This document shows, one piece after another, positions 27,384 through 35,798 of a stretch of 64,000 nucleotides of DNA. Location: NCBI GenBank assembly GCA_009784555.1, contig WRBO01000003.1, positions 1-64,000 of the forward strand, in the 5' to 3' direction. The first letter of the stretch is position 1. Each line of letters opens with the position of its first letter. Both the position numbers and the translations under genes were made by a program. The notes under the pieces are model-generated. The model had not been told where the DNA came from. It saw only the letters and a list, made by a program, of their open reading frames with translations, and ran no database searches. Origin of the DNA: Bacillota bacterium (GTDB lineage Bacteria; Bacillota; Clostridia; Christensenellales; UBA1242).

Positions 27384-27923
27384 CTAAAAATTAGTTACAC
27401 CGCTATTCGCACCGCGCCTTGCTGCATCAATACTGTTTTGGCTGACTGTTTCAAACGAAGCAGTCAAAAGTTTTTCCGCATGTTTATATGCCTTTACGGC
27501 AATTACCTTGTTGTACATTGCCGCCTCATCGGCATTCCCCATGTCAAAACGCATCGGATATGTTCTCCCGACAAAACCATATGTTAATCTGTTATACCAA
27601 TTTGGCGGCGGATAATAAACACGTGACCCTAAAACAGGGCAGTTATAATAAAGTCGGTCTTGTGTCTCTGTCCCAACTTGGGGTGCAAATGGAGACTTGT
27701 CTTCCCGATACCATTTTGAAACCCAACCTTGGTTTGTTCTCTCGGGGAAGTTGTACCAACGCATCATAGGCGTGGCTTTGGCCGCATCAACAATGGTACC
27801 GCACGTCATTAATTTCACGCGTGATTTATCATCATTATAATGTCCGCAACGAATGGCTCGAAAAGGCCTATTTTTCTTGTCCGCTAACTCTACCAAGAAC
27901 ATATGACATCTAATATTTCGCAT
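27384..27923 (-). CDS. Uncharacterised protein, 179 aa
   Basis: Unrecognised, no TM or signal. Rich in Tyr, Trp, Arg and Asn, with an early Cys/His pair (CHMFLV..CGHYND), a WYNFPERTNQGWVSKWY segment and a Tyr-rich PPPNWYNRLTYGFVGRTYP stretch. It sits alone on the minus strand between the spoIIR terminator and ncRNA element 1. Codon use is weaker in the local C-ending pattern (more A/T-rich), which could mean recent transfer. Real-gene status rests on length and composition only. Confidence 0.45.
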   Translation of the reverse strand: MRNIRCHMFLVELADKKNRPFRAIRCGHYNDDKSRVKLMTCGTIVDAAKATPMMRWYNFPERTNQGWVSKWYREDKSPFAPQVGTETQDRLYYNCPVLGSRVYYPPPNWYNRLTYGFVGRTYPMRFDMGNADEAAMYNKVIAVKAYKHAEKLLTASFETVSQNSIDAARRGANSGVTNF

Positions 27924-27973
27924 GAACCAATTATACTACATGCCCCATCTAAACGGCAAATATATTGGTTATA

Positions 27974-28245
27974 ATGTCACCAACCCCCTTGACGCCCAAA
28001 AATCTCATGCTACCCTAAAATGTAAAGGAGGGTAGTATGTCTGGTTTCTCGGCTGCCAACGAGATATGTTTTTCATCTTCTGCGGATACACTGTGGATGT
28101 TACATACTGTAGGTGTACCAGTCCTCGAAGACAAAAAACACATCTCGGGCGCGCCTCGAAAACCCCCCCCCAACAGAAAAACATAAAAAGTAAAAACCCC
28201 CCCCAAGGCCCAGAACGGAAAACTCTTCGGAATTTTGCTCGAACT
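27974..28245 (+). ncRNA. Poly-C structured element 1 (candidate ncRNA)
   Basis: Promoter-like start: ATGTCA (27974), TTGACG (27989-27994), 16-bp spacer with CATG, TACCCT (28011-28016). Predicted transcript from about 28023. Then CGGCTGCC, a long stem CGAGATATGTTTTT (28060-28073) with AAAAAACACATCTCG (28133-28147) plus TCTTC/GAAGA, an apical TCTGCGGATA and AGTCCTCGA, GGCGCGCC-like closing GCGCGCCTCG, then C9 (28163-28171) and C8 (28197-28204) separated by 25 A-rich bases, a hairpin and CGAACT (28240-28245). The carbonic anhydrase start codon is 45 bases later, so this could be a long 5' leader of that gene. See elements at 45433 and 61092. Confidence 0.6.
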
Positions 28246-28289
28246 GTGATATATGTAAAATACATCTTGGAAAATTGGAGGAAAATAAA

Positions 28290-28856
28290 ATGACAACACA
28301 CCACAGCCCAGCGGTAAAGGTAACAAACCCGGACATGGCACTAAAACTGTTAAAAGACGGTCACGCACGATTTCTGGCAAACGAATTGGCCGAATCAAAC
28401 CACCCATTGTCGAAAATGAAAACCGGAACTCAACAAAGTCCATTCGCGGCAATCCTGGCCTGCGCCGACAGCCGTTGCGCCCCCGAAATCCACTTTGACC
28501 AGGGAATCGGAAACCTCTTCGTCGTCCGTAACGCGGGCAATGTCGCGGACAAAGAGGCCATTGGCTCATTCCAATTCGCAACCAATGTCCTGGGCGCGCA
28601 AATAATTGTGGTCGTCGGACACACCGAATGCGGCGCGGTCTTCAACGCCCAAGACGGGACAAAAGTAGAGCTAGAGGAACTGCAATACGTCCTAAATAAC
28701 ATCAGCTGCAAAGTCGAGGGGGCAAAAACACGGGAAGAAAGTCTAGAAATGAATACACGGGCCCAGGTCGAGATACTAAAAAACTCAAAAGGCATCACCG
28801 TTCCCGTATATGGATGTATATATAATGTTGCAAACGGCCAAATAGAATGGTTATAA
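28290..28856 (+). CDS. Beta-class carbonic anhydrase
   Basis: 188 residues. Zinc ligands in CADSRCAPE (Cys, with the Asp-Arg dyad) and HTECGAV (His and Cys). Interconverts CO2 and bicarbonate in the cytoplasm. Start at ATG 28290 with TTGGAGGA just upstream. No promoter of its own is obvious; transcription may come from poly-C element 1. The next gene begins 10 bp after its stop. Confidence 0.93.
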   Translation: MTTHHSPAVKVTNPDMALKLLKDGHARFLANELAESNHPLSKMKTGTQQSPFAAILACADSRCAPEIHFDQGIGNLFVVRNAGNVADKEAIGSFQFATNVLGAQIIVVVGHTECGAVFNAQDGTKVELEELQYVLNNISCKVEGAKTREESLEMNTRAQVEILKNSKGITVPVYGCIYNVANGQIEWL

Positions 28857-28866
28857 AGGAATAAAC

Positions 28867-29721
28867 ATGCTTGTCGCGGATGAAAATTGCAAAAGAAACA
28901 CTCGACGGGTCGCGGCCCTAACCATCTCGTCCCTATTCATCATGGGATACCTGAACGCGCTTTCATTACATACATATGACTTGGATGCAATGATTACCGC
29001 GCAAACTGGCAACTTGGTTTGGATGGGTATCAACCTCGGTTCGGGATATTGGGTAGCACTACTGGAAAACCTCGGACTACTCTTCGGCTTTATGTTCGGG
29101 GCGGTGTTCGCACTCTATACCTACAAGATGTTTCGGAACAAACAACTACAATTCTTCTACAACTGGACTGTCTTCATCGTTCCAATAATCCTTTATCCGT
29201 TGCTATTCCAATATTCCGCACCGCCCGTTATCTCGTTTCTAATTTTGGGATTTGCTGCGGGGGCGACGCTGGGATTCTTCCGAAAAATCTACCATATGGA
29301 AATCAACACATCCATGGCCACCGCGAATGTGCGATTTATGGGCCTCTACTTCGCAAAAGGGTTTTTCAAGCGGGACACTCGGGGAAGCCAGGGCAGGGCA
29401 ACCTTCTTCATATTCTTCATCGCTGTATTCGCATTCGTGTTCGGGGCGTTTACATATATAATGTTCTCGCGTATGGATATTGTTGTAATCGGTCTGGTCA
29501 TATTCTGTGTGCTTCCGTACTTACTCTGTCCGGTGCGCGTAAAGATTGGCACATGCGATAATTATGCGGCCGAGGAAGACAAGCCGGACACCAACGAACT
29601 ATTCGTTGCAAACCTGCAAAAACTTGTGACAATGGCCCAAAGCTCCGACGACGTAACCCTAAACGCATCACCTACGGAATTGGAAAAATTCAAAGAACTG
29701 CTGACAAAAATGGTAGACTAG
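28867..29721 (+). CDS. DUF1275 (YoaK-type) membrane protein
   Basis: 284 residues with about six TMs. The family start pattern ALTISSLFIMGYLNALSLHTYD...ITAQTGNLVWMGINLG is present; TGN is the conserved signature. The C-terminal 65 residues are a charged cytoplasmic tail (EEDKPDTNELFVANLQKL...). Transport substrate unknown. Cotranscribed with carbonic anhydrase by position. Confidence 0.85.
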   Translation: MLVADENCKRNTRRVAALTISSLFIMGYLNALSLHTYDLDAMITAQTGNLVWMGINLGSGYWVALLENLGLLFGFMFGAVFALYTYKMFRNKQLQFFYNWTVFIVPIILYPLLFQYSAPPVISFLILGFAAGATLGFFRKIYHMEINTSMATANVRFMGLYFAKGFFKRDTRGSQGRATFFIFFIAVFAFVFGAFTYIMFSRMDIVVIGLVIFCVLPYLLCPVRVKIGTCDNYAAEEDKPDTNELFVANLQKLVTMAQSSDDVTLNASPTELEKFKELLTKMVD

Positions 29722-29757
29722 AGCAGTAAATTTGATACCTAATATTAAAACTCCCTA

Positions 29758-29786
29758 TTGACAGAATTGCACGATAAATGTTATCT
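29758..29786 (+). promoter_or_regulatory. Promoter of the giant repeat protein
   Basis: TTGACA at 29758-29763, 17-bp spacer, TTATCT at 29781-29786. A TATACT at 29788 is the alternative -10 but with a 24-bp spacer. Confidence 0.65.
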
Positions 29787-29836
29787 TTATACTATGTAGG
29801 GGGCACTATGCCCATTATATGGTATGGGGGTAACTC

Positions 29837-32800
29837 ATGATAATTAATCGTATTGGTAACTTTGGCTTTCTCGGCGGAGACAACTTGGCACTTGACATAC
29901 TACTGGTCATTGCTATTATTGCCGTCGGGGTTTTTTTAATAGCCGCAATCGTCTACTTCTTCTCTTTATGGAATGGACGAAACGGACGACGCAATGGCGA
30001 GGGTGGCGGCCGCGACCGAAGCGCCGAGCGACGCGAACGTGACTTGGAACGACGTGAACGGGAACAACGCGAACGCCAACAACGGGATTTGGAACGGCGA
30101 GAACAAGAACAACGTGAACGCGAACAGGCCGAGCGTGAAAAACGCGAGAAGGAATTAAAAGACCGCGAAGAAGCATTAAAAAAAGAACAGGAGAAAAAAC
30201 CAGAACCACCAGCTCCGCAATCCCAGCCCCAAGAAAAAGAAGCATTCGGTGACTTTACAAGAAACGAAGTAGCAACAAGGCAAAAAGCAGAAGAAGCGAG
30301 GACAAACCAAGTGACAACAAACCCGGGGAACAGACCACCATCAAACCCAAACCGCCCAGCAGGCGGTCGGAGCTTCTTTGACGAAATGAACAAAGAAGAC
30401 CAAGAGATTTTCCCAAAACGCCCCCCAGCAAATCAGCAACAGCCACAACAACGCCCCCAACAGCAACAGCAACAGCCACAACAACCACCGCAATACCGTC
30501 CGCCGGCGAACCAACAACAGGGCTCGCCATTTGGAAATGGACAAAATGACCCATTTGCCCAACAGGCGCAACAACGCCCGCAACAACAACCACAACAATC
30601 TCCGTTTGCACCGCAACAAAACCCGTACAATAACCAAATGATGCAACAACCGCAAAACGGAGCAGGGGACAAGGCAACCCAAGAAAAATTTGACAAAATC
30701 CTGGACCAACTCCAGGCACAAAACGCGGCCCAGGCCGAGGCACTGCGAAAAGCCCAAGAGGACCAACGCCAAAACCAAGAAAACCAACGCCGCGCGGCCG
30801 AAGACCAACGCTTTGCCGCAATGCAACAACAATTGGATGCTCGTAACCACCACCAACAACCACAAGACAATTCAAATGCCCAGGTCGAGGCAATGCGCCG
30901 CGAGATGGAAGAAATGCAACGCCGTATGGAACGCGAACGTGAACAGGCCGCGGCCCAAGCCCAAATGGAACAAAAGAACGCACAACTAGAACAAATGCGT
31001 CGCGACATGGAGGAAATGCAGCGCCGCATGGCCGCTGGAACATCATCTCCTATGGCATCATCACCTGTCCAAAACCAAGAAATGATGGCGCTCCAACAAC
31101 AAATCGCCGAAATGCAGCGCAGCATGGAAAAAGAGCGCGAGCGTATGCAACGTGAACAGGCCGAGCGCGAACGCCAAGCACAATTCGATGCACAACAGGC
31201 GGCAACCCAAGCCCAACTTGACCAAAAGAACGCCCAACTGGAAAAAATGCGCCAGGAAATGGAAGAAATGCAACGCCGCATGACAACACCTGCCGCCGCT
31301 GCCCAAAACCCAGAGGTCGCGGCACTCCAACAACAAATTACCGAAATGCAACGAAACATGGAAAAAGAGCGCGAGCGCATGCAACGTGAACAGGCCGAGC
31401 GCGAACGTCAAGCCGCTTTCGATGCACAACAACAAAAATACACTGATGCATTGCGCCAAATGCAAGACCGCAACGACCAAACAATCGCTGACCTCCAAGA
31501 CCAAATCGCGCGTTTAGCACACGGTTCGGAACGTGAACACGTTCAACAACGCATCGACCGCGAAAACGGCGACCACGACATGCTACGCCGTGAAATGGAA
31601 AAACAAATGCAGGCCCTGGCTGACGAACGCAACGCACAACGTGCCGAGTTCGAGGCAATGAAAGAACAAATGCGCCGCGAAGCCGAGGAAGAGCGTGCCC
31701 GAAAAGAGGCAGAAGAGCAAAAGCGCAAGTTTGAAGAAGAAATGGAACGCCAACGCGTAGAGCTGTCCGCCCTTAAACAAAACCTGCTTGCCGAGCGTGA
31801 GAAAATGATGTCGGCAATAGGGGAGGAACGTGCCCGCCTCGAAAGAACCATCGTCGACGCAGAAGAAAAAGCGGCAAAACGCGCCGAAGAGCTAAAACGC
31901 ATGGAGCACGAGCAACTGCAAAAAGCCGCCTACGGCCCGCAAAGCCCATATGGTTACCAGCAACAACAACGCCCGCAACACCAACAACAATATGGCCCAT
32001 ACCAACCTGACCAATATGGCAACACTTACGGAAACCAATATCAACAACCTGAACCACAGGTAAAAGTCGTCGAAAAAATTGTCGAGGTTGAAAAACCTGT
32101 CGACCGCATTGTCGAGGTCGAAGTCGAAAAGATTGTTGAAAAACTCGTCGAGGTCGACCGCCCAGTCGAAAGAATCGTTGAAGTCGAAAAACTGGTCGAG
32201 GTAGAGAAATTAGTTGAAGTTGAAAAAATTGTAGAGGTAGAAAAGCCAGTTGACCGCATCGTCGAAGTCGAGAAGATTGTTGAAATCGAAAAGATTGTCG
32301 ACCGTCCATTTGAAACCATAGTCGAGGTCGAGAAAATCGTCGAAGTGGAAAAACCTGTCGAAGTCATCGTCGAAAAAGAAGTTGAAAAGCTCGTCGAAGT
32401 AGAGAAACTGGTCGAGGTCGAAAAACTTGTCGAAGTTGAAAAGATAGTAGAGGTAGAGAAGCCAGTTGACCGCATTGTCGAAGTCGAGAAAATTGTGGAA
32501 GTCGAAAAGATTGTCGAGGTCGACCGTCCGTTTGAAACCATAGTCGAGGTCGAGAAAATCGTCGAGGTGGAAAAACCAGTAGAAGTTATCGTCGAAAAAG
32601 AAGTTGAAAAGCTCGTTGAGGTCGAGAAACTTGTCGAAGTAGAAAAACTCGTCGAAGTAGAGAAACTGGTCGAAGTTGAAAAAATCGTCGAGGTCGAGAA
32701 AGAAGTCGAAGTCGAAAAGATTGTGGAAGTAGAGAAAATAGTTGAAGTCGACCGCCCAGTGGAAGTTGAAAAAATCGTTGAAATCGAGCGTATTGTCGAG

Positions 32801-34489
32801 GTCGACCGCCCGGTAGAGGTCGAGAAACTTGTCGAAGTAGAGAAGCTCGTAGAGGTTGAAAAAATCGTCGAGGTCGAGAAACTGGTCGAGGTCGAAAAGA
32901 TTGTTGAAATCGAATCGGCAGCCCTGAAACAAGAGGCCGAGCAACTGGCCGCACGTAACGAACAACTCATTGCCGACATGGCGCAACTGCGCGACACGAA
33001 AAACACAGAAATGGAAGCCGAGCGCGCACGTATGCAACAACAAATCCGCGCCGAGTACGAGGCCAACGAACAACGTCTGAACCAAAAATACCTTGAACTA
33101 CGTGCCCAACTGCAACAGGAAAGTGTAGACCTTGAAGCCCGCGTAGAAGGCATTCGTGAGGAACAAGAGCAACTCAAACTGGCAAAAGACGAATTGGCCG
33201 AAGAACGTGCAATGGTAAAAGAACGCATGGAGCTAGAGCTAGAGGTCGAACGCGCTAAACTTGACGCCGAAAAAGCACGTATCGAAGCACGTCTAGAAGG
33301 CGAAAAGGCAAAACTCGAACTGCGCCTGGAAAAAGAAAAAGTTCTAATTGAAGGTCAAAAAGAAGTCGAACTGATGAAGAAGATGGAAGAGGACAGAATG
33401 TTCTTGGAAACGGAACGCACCCGCCTCGAAGAGCAAAAACTCACATTGGAAACCCGCCTGGTCGAGGAACGCAGACTGCTGGAACAACAACTCGAATTCG
33501 AACGCGAGAAACTCATCGCCGCCGAACGCGAACGAATGATGAGCCAAGTTGGAACAGAAGCCTCCGCAGAAGACCAACGCCGCCTGCAACTTGAAAAACT
33601 AGAGGCCGAACGTCGCTTCGCCGAAGAAAAGCGCGAGCTCCAAGAACGCATGACCGCCGAACGCGCCCGCCTAGAGGCCGAGGTTCGCGAAATCTCCGCA
33701 CTGCTCGTCCAAAAAGACGAACAGGTACAGGAAATGCGCGCAAACCCTGGCACCGTGATGGTTGTCGACGAAGGCAAACTTGAACTGGAAAAAGCCAAGT
33801 TAAAGGCAGAGGTCGAGGCTGAACGTGCCCGCCTGCGTGAAGAACACACACGCACAGAATCCGAACTGCGCGCCCGCTACGAACAACTGCAAGTCGGCCT
33901 GCGCCGTCAAGAAGAACAACTCTCCGTCCGTGCAAGTGAATTGGAACTAAAAGAACAACAAATCACGAACGAAGAAACACGCGTAATGCAGGAACGTCAC
34001 GAAATCCACACCCTCATCACCGAACGCGTGTACACCGCCGATGAACGTGTGAAAATCGTGGAAGACTACCAAGGCCGCTTGGAACAACTGCGCGAACGTC
34101 TGCGTGAAAACGAAAAGGCCCTGCGCGGAAACAACAAGGAATTCATCCCATTGCGCCGAATTCGCGACACCCTTGAACGCGACATGAAACTCCTGCGCAA
34201 ACGTGAGGCCATCGTCGCCCGTCAACAGGTTCTTGTGTACGGTGTCAACAACATCACAACCCTGGACCCAGAGCGCGTCAAAAAACTCGAACAAGACGTT
34301 CAGCAACTCACTGGTCTGCAACAATCCGTCGCGAACTGTGAAGACATCATGCACAAAAACCGTGACCGTTTCCCAACTCTGGAAAACTTGGACAAGGTAT
34401 TGCGCGGACAAAACCGTCAAATCCGTTCGGACATCGAAGAATACGAAAAAGCAATCTCATTCTTCGAGACCCAATCCGCATCCGAGTAA
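29837..34489 (+). CDS. Giant membrane-anchored coiled-coil protein with [I/L]VEVEK repeats
   Basis: 1550 residues. One TM near residues 17-45; then an Arg/Glu-rich stretch (46-120); a Gln/Pro-rich region (about 195-290); coiled coils with near-identical blocks (MEEMQRRM, EREREQAERERQ) to about 720; a repeat tract at about 741-1026 built from [IL]VEVEK hexamers with VDRP/KPVE spacers, including a 222-bp (74-aa) higher-order duplication (32311 and 32533); then a charged coiled coil to the C-terminus. No enzyme motif. Topology suggests a membrane-tethered cytoplasmic scaffold. The repeat-rich DNA creates long antisense open frames that I treat as artefacts. Function unknown; the start has GGGGGTAA upstream. 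Confidence 0.8.
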   Translation: MIINRIGNFGFLGGDNLALDILLVIAIIAVGVFLIAAIVYFFSLWNGRNGRRNGEGGGRDRSAERRERDLERREREQRERQQRDLERREQEQREREQAEREKREKELKDREEALKKEQEKKPEPPAPQSQPQEKEAFGDFTRNEVATRQKAEEARTNQVTTNPGNRPPSNPNRPAGGRSFFDEMNKEDQEIFPKRPPANQQQPQQRPQQQQQQPQQPPQYRPPANQQQGSPFGNGQNDPFAQQAQQRPQQQPQQSPFAPQQNPYNNQMMQQPQNGAGDKATQEKFDKILDQLQAQNAAQAEALRKAQEDQRQNQENQRRAAEDQRFAAMQQQLDARNHHQQPQDNSNAQVEAMRREMEEMQRRMEREREQAAAQAQMEQKNAQLEQMRRDMEEMQRRMAAGTSSPMASSPVQNQEMMALQQQIAEMQRSMEKERERMQREQAERERQAQFDAQQAATQAQLDQKNAQLEKMRQEMEEMQRRMTTPAAAAQNPEVAALQQQITEMQRNMEKERERMQREQAERERQAAFDAQQQKYTDALRQMQDRNDQTIADLQDQIARLAHGSEREHVQQRIDRENGDHDMLRREMEKQMQALADERNAQRAEFEAMKEQMRREAEEERARKEAEEQKRKFEEEMERQRVELSALKQNLLAEREKMMSAIGEERARLERTIVDAEEKAAKRAEELKRMEHEQLQKAAYGPQSPYGYQQQQRPQHQQQYGPYQPDQYGNTYGNQYQQPEPQVKVVEKIVEVEKPVDRIVEVEVEKIVEKLVEVDRPVERIVEVEKLVEVEKLVEVEKIVEVEKPVDRIVEVEKIVEIEKIVDRPFETIVEVEKIVEVEKPVEVIVEKEVEKLVEVEKLVEVEKLVEVEKIVEVEKPVDRIVEVEKIVEVEKIVEVDRPFETIVEVEKIVEVEKPVEVIVEKEVEKLVEVEKLVEVEKLVEVEKLVEVEKIVEVEKEVEVEKIVEVEKIVEVDRPVEVEKIVEIERIVEVDRPVEVEKLVEVEKLVEVEKIVEVEKLVEVEKIVEIESAALKQEAEQLAARNEQLIADMAQLRDTKNTEMEAERARMQQQIRAEYEANEQRLNQKYLELRAQLQQESVDLEARVEGIREEQEQLKLAKDELAEERAMVKERMELELEVERAKLDAEKARIEARLEGEKAKLELRLEKEKVLIEGQKEVELMKKMEEDRMFLETERTRLEEQKLTLETRLVEERRLLEQQLEFEREKLIAAERERMMSQVGTEASAEDQRRLQLEKLEAERRFAEEKRELQERMTAERARLEAEVREISALLVQKDEQVQEMRANPGTVMVVDEGKLELEKAKLKAEVEAERARLREEHTRTESELRARYEQLQVGLRRQEEQLSVRASELELKEQQITNEETRVMQERHEIHTLITERVYTADERVKIVEDYQGRLEQLRERLRENEKALRGNNKEFIPLRRIRDTLERDMKLLRKREAIVARQQVLVYGVNNITTLDPERVKKLEQDVQQLTGLQQSVANCEDIMHKNRDRFPTLENLDKVLRGQNRQIRSDIEEYEKAISFFETQSASE
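32060..32915 (+). repeat. Tandem [I/L]VEVEK-coding repeat tract
   Basis: In-frame repeats of a roughly 18-bp unit (six codons) with synonymous variation, plus a 222-bp duplication visible as two copies of TGAAACCATAGTCGAGGTCG (32311, 32533). The copies vary at synonymous sites, so the tract is not a very recent expansion. Confidence 0.8.
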
Positions 34490-34496
34490 CAACCAA

Positions 34497-34520
34497 AGAA
34501 CCCCCGAAAGGGGGTTTTTT
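34497..34520 (+). terminator. Intrinsic terminator after the giant gene
   Basis: CCCCC-GAAA-GGGGG followed by six T, eight bases after the stop. Confidence 0.9.
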
Positions 34521-34543
34521 GTTGGGGATTTTGTCGAAACAAA

Positions 34544-34552
34544 TGCTATATT
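34544..34552 (+). promoter_or_regulatory. Extended -10 giving a leaderless GTG mRNA
   Basis: TGC-TATATT (TATATT at 34547-34552), six bases before the GTG at 34559. No Shine-Dalgarno sequence at usable distance. Confidence 0.5.
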
Positions 34553-34558
34553 AAGAGG

Positions 34559-35665
34559 GTGAGACGGCGGTTCTTCATATTCTCTATTTATCGGGGCGTA
34601 TTGTTTACTGGGTTGGCAATTGCGCTAACTCTTGTTGCCGTTTTTGGTGATGCAATTCGTGCGCACTATTTCGGCGACAGCTCGGCTTTCCGCCATACAA
34701 CGGGGGAGCTGGCCGTTCACACAATCGATGTGGGGCATGGCGACGCGATTGCAATTCGTTTTCCGTGCGACCGTGTCGCGTTGATTGATGCGGGCGATGT
34801 TGGATATACGGGCCGAATTTCCGATTATCTTCGCCGCCGTGTAACTGGTCGCCGCGGTCGGATTGATTGGGTTGTGCTAACACATCCGCATCTGGACCAT
34901 ATGGGTGGCATGACCGAAATTCTAAATAACTTCGATATCGGGGTAGTATACAGGCCATTGATAAGCAGTCAAAGCACCCACGACACAAACAACGGCACGG
35001 TTACATTCATGGGCGGTGAAACCCCACACCCCGTATATACGGATGTAATCTATGCCACATATGCCAACGCCGAAGACGTGCGGATTTCCACCGCGGGAAC
35101 ATATTTCGGAACTCCATATTGGCGGATGTTCTTTCATACGCCTACCGTTGATGGGACATGGGCGGGAATGCGCCATGCGAATATGAATGAAATGTCGCCG
35201 ATTATGACCTTGGAATTTGGCAATCAAATCTTTGTGTTCACGGGCGACGCAGGCTTCATGGCCGAGGGCGACTTCCTTCTCACCGACACCGCACGCTATA
35301 TGTTTGGAACGGGGCGGCGCGACCGCACGGTGCATCTAAATGTCGGCCATCATGGAAGTAACGGCAGCACAGGCAACGACTTCCTCCGTCTAATCCAACC
35401 AACCACCGCAAGCATTAGCGTCGGCACGCGGTTTGAAACCCTGCCGTCCGCCACCGCCATCAATCGAATTCGCGGAAATGGGGTAACGCGGGAAAACCTC
35501 TTCATCACCGCCGACTCAGGAGCCATCGCGATTGTGACGGACGGCAATACATGGAATGTTCACGTCGGTTTTCGCAACCCGCCTAATCTGTGGTGGCTGT
35601 TTTCCCTTTTAATCATCGGCTTGTGGTTTGCCTGCTTTTTTGATTGGAAAAGAGCACATAATTAG
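34559..35665 (+). CDS. Membrane-anchored MBL-fold hydrolase (ComEC C-terminal-like)
   Basis: 368 residues from GTG. One TM near 12-32, a metallo-beta-lactamase domain with the metal motif THPHLDHMGG at about 107-116 and a second set FTGDAGF and LNVGHHGSNGST, then a C-terminal TM (about 344-363). This matches the extracytoplasmic MBL domain of ComEC/Rec2 without the transport module; such stand-alone forms are common but uncharacterised, and a nuclease role is an inference. The two TMs would flank an external domain. Confidence 0.85.
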   Translation: MRRRFFIFSIYRGVLFTGLAIALTLVAVFGDAIRAHYFGDSSAFRHTTGELAVHTIDVGHGDAIAIRFPCDRVALIDAGDVGYTGRISDYLRRRVTGRRGRIDWVVLTHPHLDHMGGMTEILNNFDIGVVYRPLISSQSTHDTNNGTVTFMGGETPHPVYTDVIYATYANAEDVRISTAGTYFGTPYWRMFFHTPTVDGTWAGMRHANMNEMSPIMTLEFGNQIFVFTGDAGFMAEGDFLLTDTARYMFGTGRRDRTVHLNVGHHGSNGSTGNDFLRLIQPTTASISVGTRFETLPSATAINRIRGNGVTRENLFITADSGAIAIVTDGNTWNVHVGFRNPPNLWWLFSLLIIGLWFACFFDWKRAHN

Positions 35666-35694
35666 TGCACTTTGACGGAGTTTTTAGGCACTTT

Positions 35695-35710
35695 CCACAA
35701 TATATTGTGT
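35695..35710. promoter_or_regulatory. NrdR box 1
   Basis: CCACAATATATTGTGT matches 15 of 16 of the NrdR consensus acaCwAtATaTwGtgt. Start-to-start distance to box 2 is 33 bp, about three helical turns, as usual. Confidence 0.85.
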
Positions 35711-35727
35711 ATAGAGAAATTTTGCTT

Positions 35728-35743
35728 GCACAATATGTTGTGG
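35728..35743. promoter_or_regulatory. NrdR box 2
   Basis: GCACAATATGTTGTGG, a second NrdR box. Together they indicate ATP/dATP-dependent repression of nrdDG by NrdR. Confidence 0.85.
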
Positions 35744-35758
35744 TTTGGTAGTTTAGAC

Positions 35759-35775
35759 ACATACACATATTGTGG
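35759..35775 (+). repeat. ATATTGTGG motif, copy 1 (before nrdD)
   Basis: ACATACACATATTGTGG, sharing the core of the copies at 47879, 51039, 54230 and 55612. It resembles the right half of an NrdR box and might be a third partial box. Confidence 0.4.
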
Positions 35776-35798
35776 GCAATGGCCCAAAGGGAGGAATC

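Noticed and set aside
27974-28245. MITE or insertion sequence remnant as explanation for poly-C elements
   Set aside because: Inverted arms are not conserved in sequence between copies, no target-site duplication was seen, and the promoters are conserved; an RNA gene fits better, though a mobile origin is not excluded.
28015-28581. 188-codon minus-strand frame across element 1 and carbonic anhydrase
   Set aside because: Low-complexity, overlaps a certain gene and the structured element.
30255-31504. Several long minus-strand frames opposite the Gln/Glu coiled coil
   Set aside because: Low-complexity Leu/Cys/Arg products with no family; they are shadows of the giant gene.
32060-32915. CRISPR-like array
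   Set aside because: The repeats are in-frame codon repeats with synonymous variation and no unique spacers; no cas genes in the window.
32041-33228. 395-codon antisense frame rich in Ser/Thr (STSTIFSTST-type)
   Set aside because: Produced by reading the VEVEK repeat tract backwards; no ribosome binding site or domain, and the sense gene is far stronger.
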